Part shown: positions 17,190-25,948 of the stretch, piece after piece
Layout: each line of letters starts with the position of its first letter
How positions within the stretch are numbered: position 1 is the stretch's first letter
Source: an uncultured Mucilaginibacter sp.
GTDB lineage: Bacteria; Bacteroidota; Bacteroidia; Sphingobacteriales; Sphingobacteriaceae
Reading direction: 5' to 3'
NCBI RefSeq assembly: GCF_946479965.1
Contig: NZ_CAMLHX010000007.1
Coordinates: 45,690 to 109,689, forward strand
DNA: 64,000 bases
Notes under the pieces: model-generated
Databases searched by the model: none
What the model saw: only the letters and a program-made list of their open reading frames with translations
What the model was told of the DNA's origin: nothing
Translations under genes and position numbers: made by a program

Positions 17190-17218
17190 ATAGCGATGGG
17201 TTTGAAACCCATCGCTAT
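17190..17218. repeat. 29-bp dispersed palindrome, copy 2
   Basis: Identical to copy 1 (14240), with A/T flanks extending the stem to 17188-17220 and a T run on each strand. It lies between the CDGSH gene and the DUF2723 gene and ends 20 bp before the latter's ATG. Gene finders may start the DUF2723 protein inside this repeat, since it encodes MGLKPIAI in frame. Confidence 0.85.
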
Positions 17219-17237
17219 TTGTATATTTGCCGGCTGG

Positions 17238-20200
17238 ATGCCCATACAATATAACAAACTCAATAACATTTTAGGCTGGCTCTGTTTTGCTATAGCAGCC
17301 ATAACGTATATACTTACTTTAGAACCAACCGTAAGTTTTTGGGATTGCGGCGAATTCATCTCCTGCGCCTATCGTTTACAGGTATCGCACCAACCCGGCT
17401 ACCCCTTGTTTGCCATGCTGGGCAAGGTATTTTCGTTACTTTCCTTCGGCGACCGTACTAAAGTGGCCTACTTTACCAACTTAGGCTCGGCTATAGCAAG
17501 TGCTGCAACGGTTATGTTCCTGTTTTGGAGCATAACAGCATTAGCTAAAAAACTACTGGCAAATAGTAAAAGTCAATGGACTGACCAACAGCAAACCCTG
17601 TTAATAATGGGAAGCGGCTTGGTCGGTGCGCTTTGCTTTGCTTTTTCTGATACCTTCTGGTTCTCGGCAGTCGAGACCATTGTGTTCGCCCTTTCTGCAC
17701 TATGTACAGCTGTTGTTTTTTGGGCGATATTAAAATGGGATGCACATGCCGATGAACCTGGTGCCGATAAATGGCTGATATTTATAGCTTATATAATCGG
17801 CCTGTCTATAGGGATACACCTGCTTAATTTGCTCACCATCCCGGCTATCACTCTCGTTTATTTTAACAGGCGCAACCCGGTGATGACATTTAAAAAAGGT
17901 GTTATCGCTTTTTTTTCGAGCGTGGTTATTTTGGCTATAGTGCAATTTGGCATAAGGCAATACACCATAAAAGCGGCAGCCTATGTTGATCTGTATTTCG
18001 TCAATTCGCTTGGTTTTGGCTTTAATACCGGGGCTATTTTATTTTTTATATTGCTGATAGTTTTACTGACTGCAGGCATCATCTACAGCATAAAAAAACA
18101 AAAACCAACGCTAAACCTGGTGTTGCTGTGCACGGCATTTATCTATTTTGGATATGGGTCGTTCGCTTATATACCCATCAGAGCAGCAGCAGGCACCAAC
18201 CTGAATAACTCCAACCCAGATAACGCTTTCACCCTTAACAGCTATCTTAACCGCGACCAGTATGGCCAAATGCCTTTGTTTTACGGACCTTATTTTGATG
18301 CCAATATAATTGAGCGGAAAGATAACGGCACCATGTACATTAAAGGTGATAAACGCTACGAAGAATCGGGTAAAAGGCCGGCTTATGGCTACGACCATAA
18401 TACATTCTTCCCTCGTATTTTCAGTCGCGAGGGCGGCGACCCGTCTTTTTATCGTCAGTGGCAGCAAATTCCGGCAGACAGGGCACCCAACTTTATAGAT
18501 AACATTGGCTTCTTTTTAAGCTGGCAAACGTACCAGATGTACGTGCGCTACTTTATGTGGAATTTTGCCGGTCGCGTTAACCAAATGGATGGTCAGCAGC
18601 ACATGGGCGGCTTCAAAGGCTATGTTGATGGCGACTGGACAACAGGAATTTTGGATGGATTTAAACAACTGCCAAAATCTGTTACGCACGACAGCAATTA
18701 CATGCCGCTATATGGCCTGCCGCTTATAATAGGTTTGCTGGGCATGTGGTATCATTTTAAACACCGCAAGCGCGATGCTGTTGTAATTGTATTGCTATGG
18801 TTCTTCACCGGGATGGCTATTGTGCTGTACGTAAACCAGCCGGCGATACAACCCCGCGAAAGAGATTACTCCTACGTCTGTTCGTTTTATGCTTTTGCCA
18901 TATGGGTTGGGTTGGGTGTACTGGCCTTGGCAGCGCAGCTTAAAAAGCTACTGACAGCGAAAAGAACAGTTATAGCAGCCATTTCTATGGGATTATTAGC
19001 TGCCCCCGTTTTAATGGCATTTACGGAGTGGCGCGGACATGATCGCTCTACCAAAACCGTGGCCCGTGATATGGCTTATAATTACCTTATCTCCTGCCCG
19101 CCTAATGCTATTTTGTTTACTTATGGCGATAATGACACCTATCCGCTTTGGTATGCGCAGGAAGTAGAAAATATAAGGCCCGATGTGCGCGTGGTGAACA
19201 TTAGCCTGCTATCGGCAGATTGGTCTATCCGGCAAATGCAGCGGCCAATTAATCAATCGGCGGCATTGCCTATTACCATGCCATTCAGCAAATACAAAAC
19301 CGGCGTGCGGGATATGATTTTTTACCGCGATGGTGGCGATATGAACAACGCCGAGTTAAAGGACATTTTTAACTACATCACCTCTGATGAAACCCTATAC
19401 AAGGCGCAAAGCGGCGTAGGCTTTAACATCCTCCCTACAAAAAATTTAAAGCTGACCGTTGATAAAAACGCCGTTAAAAAAAACAACGTAATTGCGGCTA
19501 ACCAATATAACAGGATAGCCGACAGCCTTACCTGGCAATACAATTCGGACTATGTGATGAAGGATGACCTGGCCATATTGGATATCCTGGCTCACAACAA
19601 CTGGAAGCGCCCGGTATGCTTTACCGTTACCATTGGCAGCAGTAACCTGATGGGCTTGCAGGACTACTTGTATCGCGAAGGCTTTACTTACCGGCTACTG
19701 CCGCTAAAACCCGACACGTCACTGGCAGATCAAACATTAAAGATAAATGTACCGGTAATGTATGATAACCTGATAAACAAATTCAGGTTTGGTAATTATA
19801 AGCATGCGAGGTATTTGGATGAGGAAAGCCGCACCATGTTTTACTCGGTAACAACCGCTGCATTTACCTTATTGGCCCAGGATCTGATAAAACAAGGCAA
19901 CCATGATCAGGCGGTTAACGTTATCAATAAATATAATAGAGAAATGCCCGAAATATTTGCTGATATGCGGGCGGCAAACAACAGGCTCACCCTAACCAAG
20001 CTGGCCTATCAATTAAACCAAAAAGCCATCGGCACAAAAATGGCTGAGGGTATAGATAACTATGTAACAGATCAGCTCAATTATTATTCGCGCCAATTGC
20101 ATGGCGGCAGTGTAAGTGGCTATAACATCGTCACCGGGATACAAATATTAGAAGAGCTTAGCCAACTGAGCGAAACACAAGCGCAAGCTGCATTTCATAA

Positions 20201-20270
20201 AAAGCTGGCGGCTAAAACAAATCGTTATAGAATATTGTTTGCAAAAGTGTTAGCGCAAATGACGCAATAA
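17238..20270 (+). CDS. DUF2723 multi-spanning membrane protein (O-mannosyltransferase-like)
   Basis: A 1010-residue integral membrane protein. DUF2723 occupies the first third, with WDCGEFISCAYRLQVSHQPG carrying the acidic loop residues expected in GT-C glycosyltransferases. About ten hydrophobic segments follow, then a C-terminal soluble tail. DUF2723 occurs in the eukaryotic TMEM260 O-mannosyltransferase, so a lipid-sugar-dependent protein glycosyltransferase is the best guess; Bacteroidota glycosylate many periplasmic proteins. The ATG at 17238 (MPIQYNKLNN) is chosen because an upstream in-frame ATG at 17196 lies inside a dispersed repeat. Confidence 0.88.
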   Translation: MPIQYNKLNNILGWLCFAIAAITYILTLEPTVSFWDCGEFISCAYRLQVSHQPGYPLFAMLGKVFSLLSFGDRTKVAYFTNLGSAIASAATVMFLFWSITALAKKLLANSKSQWTDQQQTLLIMGSGLVGALCFAFSDTFWFSAVETIVFALSALCTAVVFWAILKWDAHADEPGADKWLIFIAYIIGLSIGIHLLNLLTIPAITLVYFNRRNPVMTFKKGVIAFFSSVVILAIVQFGIRQYTIKAAAYVDLYFVNSLGFGFNTGAILFFILLIVLLTAGIIYSIKKQKPTLNLVLLCTAFIYFGYGSFAYIPIRAAAGTNLNNSNPDNAFTLNSYLNRDQYGQMPLFYGPYFDANIIERKDNGTMYIKGDKRYEESGKRPAYGYDHNTFFPRIFSREGGDPSFYRQWQQIPADRAPNFIDNIGFFLSWQTYQMYVRYFMWNFAGRVNQMDGQQHMGGFKGYVDGDWTTGILDGFKQLPKSVTHDSNYMPLYGLPLIIGLLGMWYHFKHRKRDAVVIVLLWFFTGMAIVLYVNQPAIQPRERDYSYVCSFYAFAIWVGLGVLALAAQLKKLLTAKRTVIAAISMGLLAAPVLMAFTEWRGHDRSTKTVARDMAYNYLISCPPNAILFTYGDNDTYPLWYAQEVENIRPDVRVVNISLLSADWSIRQMQRPINQSAALPITMPFSKYKTGVRDMIFYRDGGDMNNAELKDIFNYITSDETLYKAQSGVGFNILPTKNLKLTVDKNAVKKNNVIAANQYNRIADSLTWQYNSDYVMKDDLAILDILAHNNWKRPVCFTVTIGSSNLMGLQDYLYREGFTYRLLPLKPDTSLADQTLKINVPVMYDNLINKFRFGNYKHARYLDEESRTMFYSVTTAAFTLLAQDLIKQGNHDQAVNVINKYNREMPEIFADMRAANNRLTLTKLAYQLNQKAIGTKMAEGIDNYVTDQLNYYSRQLHGGSVSGYNIVTGIQILEELSQLSETQAQAAFHKKLAAKTNRYRILFAKVLAQMTQ

Positions 20271-20378
20271 ATGAAAGTAATTTAACTTCAGGTAAAGTAT
20301 TTTTTACAATCATTAATAATGTTTTATCTAAAATATAACTAACTTGTCCGTTTATAAGCCGAAAATAACACCATTGTC

Positions 20379-20555
20379 TTGAGCAAATCTTTCAAATCCG
20401 CAGATTACACCTGTCCAAAATGCGGGGCTCCATTTCATTTTAAACAACGCAGAAGCTGGTTTGTAAGAACATTTCTATTCTTTTTACCTATCGCAAAGTT
20501 ATTTTGTGCAAAATGTAAAACAGCCAGGTATATAATGATACGCAGCGAACAATAG
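20379..20555 (+). CDS. Small four-cysteine zinc-ribbon protein, TTG start
   Basis: A 58-residue frame that opens with TTG at 20379 and has no ATG upstream. It reads LSKSFKSADYTCPKCGAP, then a basic and hydrophobic middle (RRSWFVRTFLFFLPIAKLF), then CAKCKTARYIM. Cysteines 12, 15, 43 and 46 form two CxxC knuckles, the pattern of a zinc ribbon with a hydrophobic hairpin between. The coding pattern and the paired CxxC motifs make chance unlikely, although the start codon is uncertain (ATT at 20373 is an alternative). It follows the DUF2723 gene by about 108 bp; its function is unknown. Confidence 0.6.
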   Translation: MSKSFKSADYTCPKCGAPFHFKQRRSWFVRTFLFFLPIAKLFCAKCKTARYIMIRSEQ

Positions 20556-20594
20556 TACAGCGTTAACGTTTGCGTAGTTTATTTAGGAGGTTTC

Positions 20595-20626
20595 AATTGG
20601 ATATATTTAACTTTAAATATCCAATT
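20595..20626. promoter_or_regulatory. Inverted repeat before Gfo/Idh/MocA gene
   Basis: Arms AATTGGATAT and ATATCCAATT (10 bp each, perfect) flank 12 AT-rich bases, ending 11 bp before the ATG at 20638. It could be an operator or a leader hairpin that hides the start. No regulator gene is adjacent. Confidence 0.45.
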
Positions 20627-20637
20627 AACCCTACTTT

Positions 20638-21783
20638 ATGAATATTAATGAGAATACCCGCAGACAGTTTTTAAAAAAAACGGCTATGGTTGCCGGAGGC
20701 AGTATCCTGCTCCCACCCGCAATGGCCTTTGCCGCACCCCCTCCTCCACCTACAGTAAAAGCAGCCGACGCCAAAATACGCTTCTCGGTAATAGGTATTA
20801 ACCACAGCCACATAAATGCCATGGTTGATGCCGTAACGCGCGGCGGAGGCCAGTTAGTCGCGGTTTACGCCAAAGAGCCCGAATTACTTGCCGGTTTTAT
20901 GCGCAGGTATCCCGCCGCAAAAAAAGCAGCAACCGATACCGAAATATTAGAGGACCCATCTATCCAGCTTATTTTAAGCTCGGGTATACCCGTTGAGCGG
21001 GCCCCTTTGGGTGTAAAGGTTATGCAGCATGGTAAAGACTACCTGGTTGATAAGCCCGGTGTAACCACCCTTGCCCAACTGGCCGAAGTGCGCAAAGTGC
21101 AAAAGCAAACCAAACGCATCTATTCCATAATGTACAGCGAAAGGCTGGAGAACCGCGGCAGCGTTAAAGCCGGCGAACTGGTACAGGCCGGAGCCATCGG
21201 CAAGGTGATACAAACCATCAACATTGCGCCGCATAAAATGACTCCTAAAAGTCGCCCTGAGTGGTTTTTTGATACTAAATATTATGGGGGCATAATCACA
21301 GATATCGGCTCGCATCAGTTTGATCAGTATTTGTTTTATACCGGCTCAACCAAGGCCGAAGTGACGGCCTCGCAGGTGGCTAATGTGCATAACCCCCAAT
21401 ACCCCAAGTTTGAGGATTTTGGCGACGCTATGGTACACGGCAACGGTGGTATGGGCTACGTACGGCTGGATTGGTTTACACCCGATGGCGTCAATGTTTT
21501 TGGCGATGGCCGCCTTACCATTTTAGGTACCGAAGGATATATCGAGGTGCGCAAATATATTGACATCGCCGGTCGCCCGGGTGGGAGCCATTTGTTTTTG
21601 GCGGATAAAAAGGGCATACAATACATTGACTGCTCCACCCAGGTATTGCCCTTCGGCGAGCAGTTTGTAAACGACGTAGTTAACCGCACCGAAACCGCCA
21701 TGCCACAGGCGCATTGCCTGTTAGCTACAGAACTGGCACTGCAGGCGCAGGCAAAGGCGAAAAGGTTGGATCTGAAATTGTAA
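20638..21783 (+). CDS. Tat-exported Gfo/Idh/MocA-family oxidoreductase
   Basis: A 381-residue protein with a twin-arginine signal (NTRRQFLKKTAMVAGG, cleavage region AMAFAAP) and a Rossmann NAD(P)-binding domain, then the EKP-like segment in the form VDKPGVTTLAQL and a C-terminal alpha/beta domain. Members oxidise or epimerise sugars with a tightly bound nicotinamide cofactor; Tat export fits folding with cofactor before transport to the periplasm. The sugar substrate is not deducible. It is followed by a GC-rich hairpin and thioredoxin, so probably a single-gene unit. A second, unrelated family member is at 31779. Confidence 0.88.
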   Translation: MNINENTRRQFLKKTAMVAGGSILLPPAMAFAAPPPPPTVKAADAKIRFSVIGINHSHINAMVDAVTRGGGQLVAVYAKEPELLAGFMRRYPAAKKAATDTEILEDPSIQLILSSGIPVERAPLGVKVMQHGKDYLVDKPGVTTLAQLAEVRKVQKQTKRIYSIMYSERLENRGSVKAGELVQAGAIGKVIQTINIAPHKMTPKSRPEWFFDTKYYGGIITDIGSHQFDQYLFYTGSTKAEVTASQVANVHNPQYPKFEDFGDAMVHGNGGMGYVRLDWFTPDGVNVFGDGRLTILGTEGYIEVRKYIDIAGRPGGSHLFLADKKGIQYIDCSTQVLPFGEQFVNDVVNRTETAMPQAHCLLATELALQAQAKAKRLDLKL

Positions 21784-21802
21784 TTGCATTCGATATTAAA
21801 AG

Positions 21803-21822
21803 TCTCCCCCTTTAGGGGGAGA
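21803..21822. repeat. GC-rich hairpin, CCCCCTTTAGGGGG family
   Basis: A perfect 8-bp stem (TCTCCCCC with GGGGGAGA) around TTTA. Related hairpins lie at 49091-49104 and 52582-52599 and, in a diverged form, at 22585-22603. It sits between an oxidoreductase gene and thioredoxin. Confidence 0.75.
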
Positions 21823-21868
21823 TTTAGAGGGCGCTAAAACTTTTCCCATCCTCAAAAGTTATACTACT

Positions 21869-22165
21869 ATGGCAAACTTTAACGACATAATAGCATCAGA
21901 AAAACCCGTACTGGTTGATTTTTCAGCGGAGTGGTGCGGGCCGTGTAAAATGATGCCGCCAATTTTGCAGCAGCTTAAAAGCAGCATGGGCGATAAAGTA
22001 ACCGTTATAAAAATCGACATTGATAAAAACCCGAAGGTTGCCAGCGCCTACCGCATACAAAGCGTACCCACGCTAATGGTATTTAAAAACGGCGAAACCA
22101 AGTGGCGACAAAGCGGCGTTGTGCAGGCTGCGCAGCTGCAGCAGGTGCTAACGCAATACCTGTAA
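21869..22165 (+). CDS. Thioredoxin
   Basis: A 98-residue single-domain thioredoxin. The active site is W22-C23-G24-P25-C26 in [13 protein letters not shown], and the cis-proline loop is [11 protein letters not shown]. It reduces protein disulfides in the cytoplasm; there is no signal peptide. It is slightly shorter than E. coli TrxA because of a trimmed N-terminal helix. It appears monocistronic, with the next gene 144 bp away. Confidence 0.93.
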   Translation: MANFNDIIASEKPVLVDFSAEWCGPCKMMPPILQQLKSSMGDKVTVIKIDIDKNPKVASAYRIQSVPTLMVFKNGETKWRQSGVVQAAQLQQVLTQYL

Positions 22166-22309
22166 ATTTAATACAGGCTTAGCTTCTTCTTTACTTAAAC
22201 CTTTTAAATTTATACTGGCTTTTTTAACGTACAATTAACAATTGCACCGCAATATTTGCTGCGGAATAATGTTTTTATTATAGGCTACCAATTAAAAACG
22301 GAGGGTATT

Positions 22310-22573
22310 ATGTTACAGCAATTAGGCTTTTTGCCACAGCGTCAGTTTCATGTATTGATCAACCTGCCGGGCCAGGAACTTAACCTCACCGTTTTGCCGC
22401 ATAACGACGGCCATTTCCGTGTGATTGAACACGGCGAAGTGCTGGGCGAAGTAGACCTCACCCCCGACCAAAAATGCGTACCCCGCAGCGGGCAACTCAA
22501 AAAAAGCGTTATGGACCAGCTGGAGCAGCACATAAAAAACTACTACCGCGAGTTTAAGAGTTTGTTTGCGTAA
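22310..22573 (+). CDS. Small conserved-looking protein of unknown function
   Basis: An 87-residue protein from MLQQLGFLPQRQFHVLINLPG. It is chosen over a start at 22256 because a strong Shine-Dalgarno sequence (GGAGGG, 22300-22305) stands five bases before this ATG, while the 18 upstream residues look like leader. The sequence alternates strands and ends in a helix (MDQLEQHIKNYYREF); there is no signal peptide or catalytic motif. The family is not recognised. A diverged GC-rich repeat follows. Confidence 0.65.
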   Translation: MLQQLGFLPQRQFHVLINLPGQELNLTVLPHNDGHFRVIEHGEVLGEVDLTPDQKCVPRSGQLKKSVMDQLEQHIKNYYREFKSLFA

Positions 22574-22584
22574 GCGAATTATAA

Positions 22585-22680
22585 CTCCCTCCCTTGGGAG
22601 GGGTGCGCAGGCCTGCGTGTAATGGCGGGGAGGGGTCACGCGGATATTAACCCCTTCCTCCCCCTTCCCCAAGGAAGGAA
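22585..22680. repeat. Composite GC-rich repeat
   Basis: Contains CTCCCTCCCTTGGGAGGGG (22585-22603), the near-palindrome GCGCAGGCCTGCGT, GGGGAGGGGTC and CCTTCCCCAAGGAAGG. It belongs with the other C-run/G-run hairpins of the window and has no coding potential. It lies between two convergent genes. Confidence 0.6.
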
Positions 22681-22784
22681 TCGCACGGGCCGCCGCTTCT
22701 TAACCTTGCGCTCGTTTGCAACTAGTGCTTAATATGGTTTCGCGCTTGCAGCGCATTGCAAAATTATTAAACAGACAACATACA

Positions 22785-22822
22785 AAAGCAACAACGGCCC
22801 CATTTGGGGCCGTTGTTGCTTT
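22785..22822. terminator. Strong bidirectional terminator hairpin
   Basis: A perfect 17-bp stem (22785-22801 with 22806-22822, arm AAAGCAACAACGGCCCC) and a 4-nt loop ATTT, with T residues on both sides. It is placed 19 bp past the stop of the leftward Hsp20 gene and also follows the rightward gene at 22310. Confidence 0.85.
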
Positions 22823-22840
22823 CAGGAAGAAATAAACGCT

Positions 22841-23284
22841 TTATTTAATTTCTATCTGGCGGCGTACCGCTTTGGCTTCCTCGCGTTTGGCAATGTCAAT
22901 TTTTAACACGCCGTCGGTGTAGGTGGCATCAATCTGCTCGGCGTTGGCGCTTTCGGGCAGGGTGAAAGAGCGCACCCACTGGGTGTAGCTGTACTCGCGT
23001 TTGCTGTAATTTTTCTGAACGTCTTGTTGCTCATTGCGTCCTTCAACGGCAATGTTAAGTACGTTACGGTCAAGGTTTAGTTTAAAATCCTCCTTTTTTA
23101 AGCCCGGAGCGGCCAGTTCCACATGGTAGTGGTCCTCAGTTTCGCTTATGTTGGCGGCAGGTACCCGCGCTGTCATACGGTCGTTAAAAAAGGTGTCGTT
23201 AAAAATAGAGTCGAACACGTCACTAAAGCCTGGCATTAATGCACCGTTGTTCCTTTTGTCGGCATTAAATTTAACCAATGTCAT
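22841..23284 (-). CDS. Hsp20/alpha-crystallin small heat-shock protein
   Basis: A 147-residue small heat-shock protein with the alpha-crystallin domain from about residue 42 (PAANISETEDHYHVELAAPG) through LNIAVEGR and the A-x-x-x-n-G-V-L motif (ATYTDGVLKIDI). It ends with the C-terminal I-x-I anchor (RQIEIK). It forms oligomers that hold unfolding proteins. The start is preceded by a textbook Shine-Dalgarno sequence TAAGGAGG eight bases away, unusual for this phylum and suggesting high translation on induction. It is monocistronic with a strong terminator. Confidence 0.94.
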   Translation of the reverse strand: MTLVKFNADKRNNGALMPGFSDVFDSIFNDTFFNDRMTARVPAANISETEDHYHVELAAPGLKKEDFKLNLDRNVLNIAVEGRNEQQDVQKNYSKREYSYTQWVRSFTLPESANAEQIDATYTDGVLKIDIAKREEAKAVRRQIEIK

Positions 23285-23292
23285 AGGTCTTT

Positions 23293-23300
23293 CCTCCTTA
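23293..23300 (-). promoter_or_regulatory. Strong Shine-Dalgarno of hsp20
   Basis: The minus strand reads TAAGGAGG, a full anti-16S match, with an 8-base spacer to the ATG at 23284. Most genes in this window lack such a site. Confidence 0.8.
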
Positions 23301-23721
23301 ATTTTTGTTAACTATTTGAAACTTATAATTAATTAAAGTATCCACCCTGTTTCAAGCCCTGTGCCAAACGCGGATGAGGCTATTTTAGCTGAAAAAATTT
23401 CATTTTAGGGTGAAAATTTTTCAGTGGAGGGTGACAGAATTTCGGGGCTTGGAGGTGGGCGATAGTAATGGCGTTTCCCGCCGGTAGAAGCGGGCCGCGC
23501 TATCCACTCATACGGCTGCAGGCCTTAGGCGCTATGGCCGGTATCCGTTGCTATCGCTAACGCGGGGCGGCGGGATACTTTACCAAACCGCTGTCCCAAT
23601 GTCTCCGACTTCGGACGATTATGCCTGTAATCTGCGAAACATTGTAAAGCGATTACACGATAGTCAAGAGACTATCAGCATTGTAGGCCGTAGTGGGACA
23701 CTACGGACTACTATGCTGTGA
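23301..23721. other. Spacer with GC-rich element and paired hairpins
   Basis: No gene seen. A GC-rich block at about 23465-23575 contains CCCGCCGGTAGAAGCGGG and GCTATCGCTAACGCGGGG and contrasts with the AT-rich genes to the right. Two perfect small hairpins follow, GATAGTC/GACTATC at 23659-23676 and CCGTAGTG/CACTACGG at 23688-23706, directly past the stop of the leftward AIPR gene, where they may end its transcript. The block resembles intergenic elements I recall from other Bacteroidota, but that is memory, not a search. Confidence 0.45.
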
Positions 23722-25509
23722 CTATACAATTGTCTTAGATATTGGTTGAAAAAAATCGATTGTGTCCTTTTTAAATTGTTCAATATCGTTGTACCATGCA
23801 CTGTAGCTGGGACTTTGAAATTGAATTAATTCATTTGTTTTTTCGTTCTTTTTTAATTTAGTGTTGACGGCCTTGTTTTTATAATTATTAAGAAATTCAG
23901 GCCACAATCGGTCAAATTTGCCAAATTCCGTTTCAGCAACGATATCAAACGCAGCGACATCAGCTGGTTTATATAGAATAGTCATTGCTCTTACTTTAGC
24001 ATAGGTTGCTACATCAACTCGCTGATTAGGAGCTTTGGCCTTATTTAGTCTAACAAAGCAGCAATAACCAAAATAACTATTATCTAATTGGTCACCTTTT
24101 GTCAATTCTTCAAAACTGATATCTTGGTTTAAAAATAGCTTTTTCTCTCTCGCCTTGGTGATATATCCATTCGAGGCATAAAACAATCTAAAAAAGAGAT
24201 TACGTTCCAGTATATCTTTGTTTGATAAATATTTATTAAAAATTCCATCAGCAAATTCACCACGTTTTCTTTCATATAAAATGCCATAATTATCAAATAG
24301 TATCTGTTGAATTTCAAGTTGCAGAACGTCGTTAGAAAGTTTATCAGCATGTATTACCGGGGTTTGAAGATTTGTTGCGTTGGAAATATCATTTATCAGT
24401 TCGATTTTTTTGCTATGATCATTGTTATCTAATAGTGTAATTATTTTAATGAGTACCTCTTTGTCTAAAAAAATATTCTCGAAATCACCATTTATATTCT
24501 CTTCGTAAATTCTACTTAAAGTGTAGGATGTTTGACCACCATTTATTATTTGAGGATTCTTTACAATTAGTTGGGCTTTGTTTTTTTGCCCAATTCGTTC
24601 GTTTATATACGTTTCGTCTGACAACATAGTCACACCATTATTATACAGCGCGAATTCATTAGTGTCCTTGTCCAAAATTGTTTCCTTTATGGAATCGTGA
24701 ACTTTCTTCCCTTCATGCCCCAAATAGCTACGCGGATTATACTTTAAAATTGAATTTTTGTATTTAGACATTATTCGTGCTAATTCAACTGTAGGGATAA
24801 ATAAAACCGTTATTTCACATTCACCTTTGCTTGTCAAAACTGTATAACTAATCTTACTTCCAGCGTTTTTATTACTTAAATCAATGTTAATTGAAAGATC
24901 TAAGGCGTTATAATACGTCCCACTGATTACGGGAAAAACTAACTCGGAATAGCTCCTTTCAAAATCAAATACAGTACAATTTAAGCCACCTGTCAATTTT
25001 CTTAAATCGCTCTGTCGAATATTTGTAAGATTTCCTAAAAGAATTACTTGATAAGAATATCTTCCTATATCCTCAATCTGTGATATATCCCTTTGCAATT
25101 GAAGTATTTTTCCATTGTATTTATTTCCCGCTTCATCTACTGTTTCTCCATCGATAATTCTATTGATATCCATTACCAACAAGTCGGTTATAAGAAGTTG
25201 CTTATTTTCAAAATTATTATTAGTTGTTCTAAATTTCGATTGGATAAAATACACTACTTTATTGTCTGTGTTAATATAATATCCATCAATGCCTCCATCA
25301 TAAGAACCATCCGTAATACATTTTTCTCTATCGTCGAAATCTATCAAACCAAAAGCAACTTTTAAATACAGATGGATAAAAGCTAATGCTCTTGTATGAT
25401 TAAGAGTTTCGCTGTCAGATATTTGAGAAGGATACCTTTTAGTATACCGGCTAGGTGCCTCGTTAACTATTGTATCCAAAATGTTTAGCAGAAATTCGTA
25501 TTTAGTCAT
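23722..25509 (-). CDS. AIPR-family phage-resistance protein with nuclease-like N-terminus
   Basis: A 595-residue protein of the AIPR (abortive infection phage resistance) family. The family core shows as YNPRSYLG (257-264), FALYNNGVTMLSD (286-298) and NPQIINGGQTS (318-328). Near the N-terminus, D71-G-G-I-D75 and Q90-S-K92 are spaced like the D...(E/Q)xK active site of Mrr/PD-(D/E)XK nucleases. The predicted role is cleavage of invading DNA or RNA or growth arrest on infection. It is AT-rich compared with the flanking genes, consistent with acquisition. It is the left gene of a three-gene defence-like island and is divergent from the 98-residue orphan at 25949. Confidence 0.85.
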   Translation of the reverse strand: MTKYEFLLNILDTIVNEAPSRYTKRYPSQISDSETLNHTRALAFIHLYLKVAFGLIDFDDREKCITDGSYDGGIDGYYINTDNKVVYFIQSKFRTTNNNFENKQLLITDLLVMDINRIIDGETVDEAGNKYNGKILQLQRDISQIEDIGRYSYQVILLGNLTNIRQSDLRKLTGGLNCTVFDFERSYSELVFPVISGTYYNALDLSINIDLSNKNAGSKISYTVLTSKGECEITVLFIPTVELARIMSKYKNSILKYNPRSYLGHEGKKVHDSIKETILDKDTNEFALYNNGVTMLSDETYINERIGQKNKAQLIVKNPQIINGGQTSYTLSRIYEENINGDFENIFLDKEVLIKIITLLDNNDHSKKIELINDISNATNLQTPVIHADKLSNDVLQLEIQQILFDNYGILYERKRGEFADGIFNKYLSNKDILERNLFFRLFYASNGYITKAREKKLFLNQDISFEELTKGDQLDNSYFGYCCFVRLNKAKAPNQRVDVATYAKVRAMTILYKPADVAAFDIVAETEFGKFDRLWPEFLNNYKNKAVNTKLKKNEKTNELIQFQSPSYSAWYNDIEQFKKDTIDFFQPISKTIV

Positions 25510-25658
25510 GTTTAGGTTTTATAAGCAAGAATTAAATATAGATATCTTTTTCTATTCATCGTAATAAACAATATTATATAAATAGCCGCAAGACTATTTA
25601 TTAATGATACTCCGCAAGGCTTAGTTTATATTATTACTTAGAATGTCTTATGCCTTTG

Positions 25659-25712
25659 TTGGTGTTATCGCCAACAAAACGAGATCACGGTACTTGTTGG
25701 TGATAACACCAA
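25659..25712. repeat. Inverted repeat, TTGTTGGTG hairpin
   Basis: Arms 25659-25677 and 25694-25712 (TTGTTGGTGATAACACCAA) pair with one G-T wobble across a 16-nt loop, and each arm is itself a small dyad (TTGGTG/CACCAA). The right arm is followed by TAAGCGCGAGG. A diverged relative with the same tail (AAGCGCGAGG) lies at about 29093-29152 beyond the RloC-like gene. Confidence 0.65.
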
Positions 25713-25878
25713 TAAGCGCGAGGAAGAGACAAATGTGTTCATTTTTAAAAATCGTGTATATTGCTCAGGGAAAGCAATTTATATAATTTTATCACATTTG
25801 CAAATTAGACTATTGATTTCAGGTACGTTTTTTTTTGCGTTCAACGCCAGTTCACGTCCACAAAGGCCAAGCTCATTT

Positions 25879-25930
25879 AACCAATACTAATTATATTAGT
25901 ATTGGTTTACTAATTATATTAGTATATTTG
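25879..25930 (+). promoter_or_regulatory. Promoter with tandem operators before the 98-residue gene
   Basis: A -33 TTG (25902-25904) and a -7 TATATTTG (25923-25930) are 18 nt apart, 18 bp before the ATG at 25949. An inverted repeat with 13-bp arms (AACCAATACTAAT, 25879-25907) overlaps the -33 box. An 18-bp direct copy of its core (TACTAATTATATTAGTAT) occurs at 25885-25902 and again at 25908-25925, 23 bp apart, covering the -7 box. This is a strong sign of tight repression by a dimeric DNA-binding protein. Confidence 0.7.
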
Positions 25931-25948
25931 TTTTCTAAAAACGAAGCT

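Noticed and set aside
17196..17237. Earlier start for the DUF2723 protein
   Set aside because: The added residues (MGLKPIAI...) are encoded by the dispersed palindrome, not by the gene.
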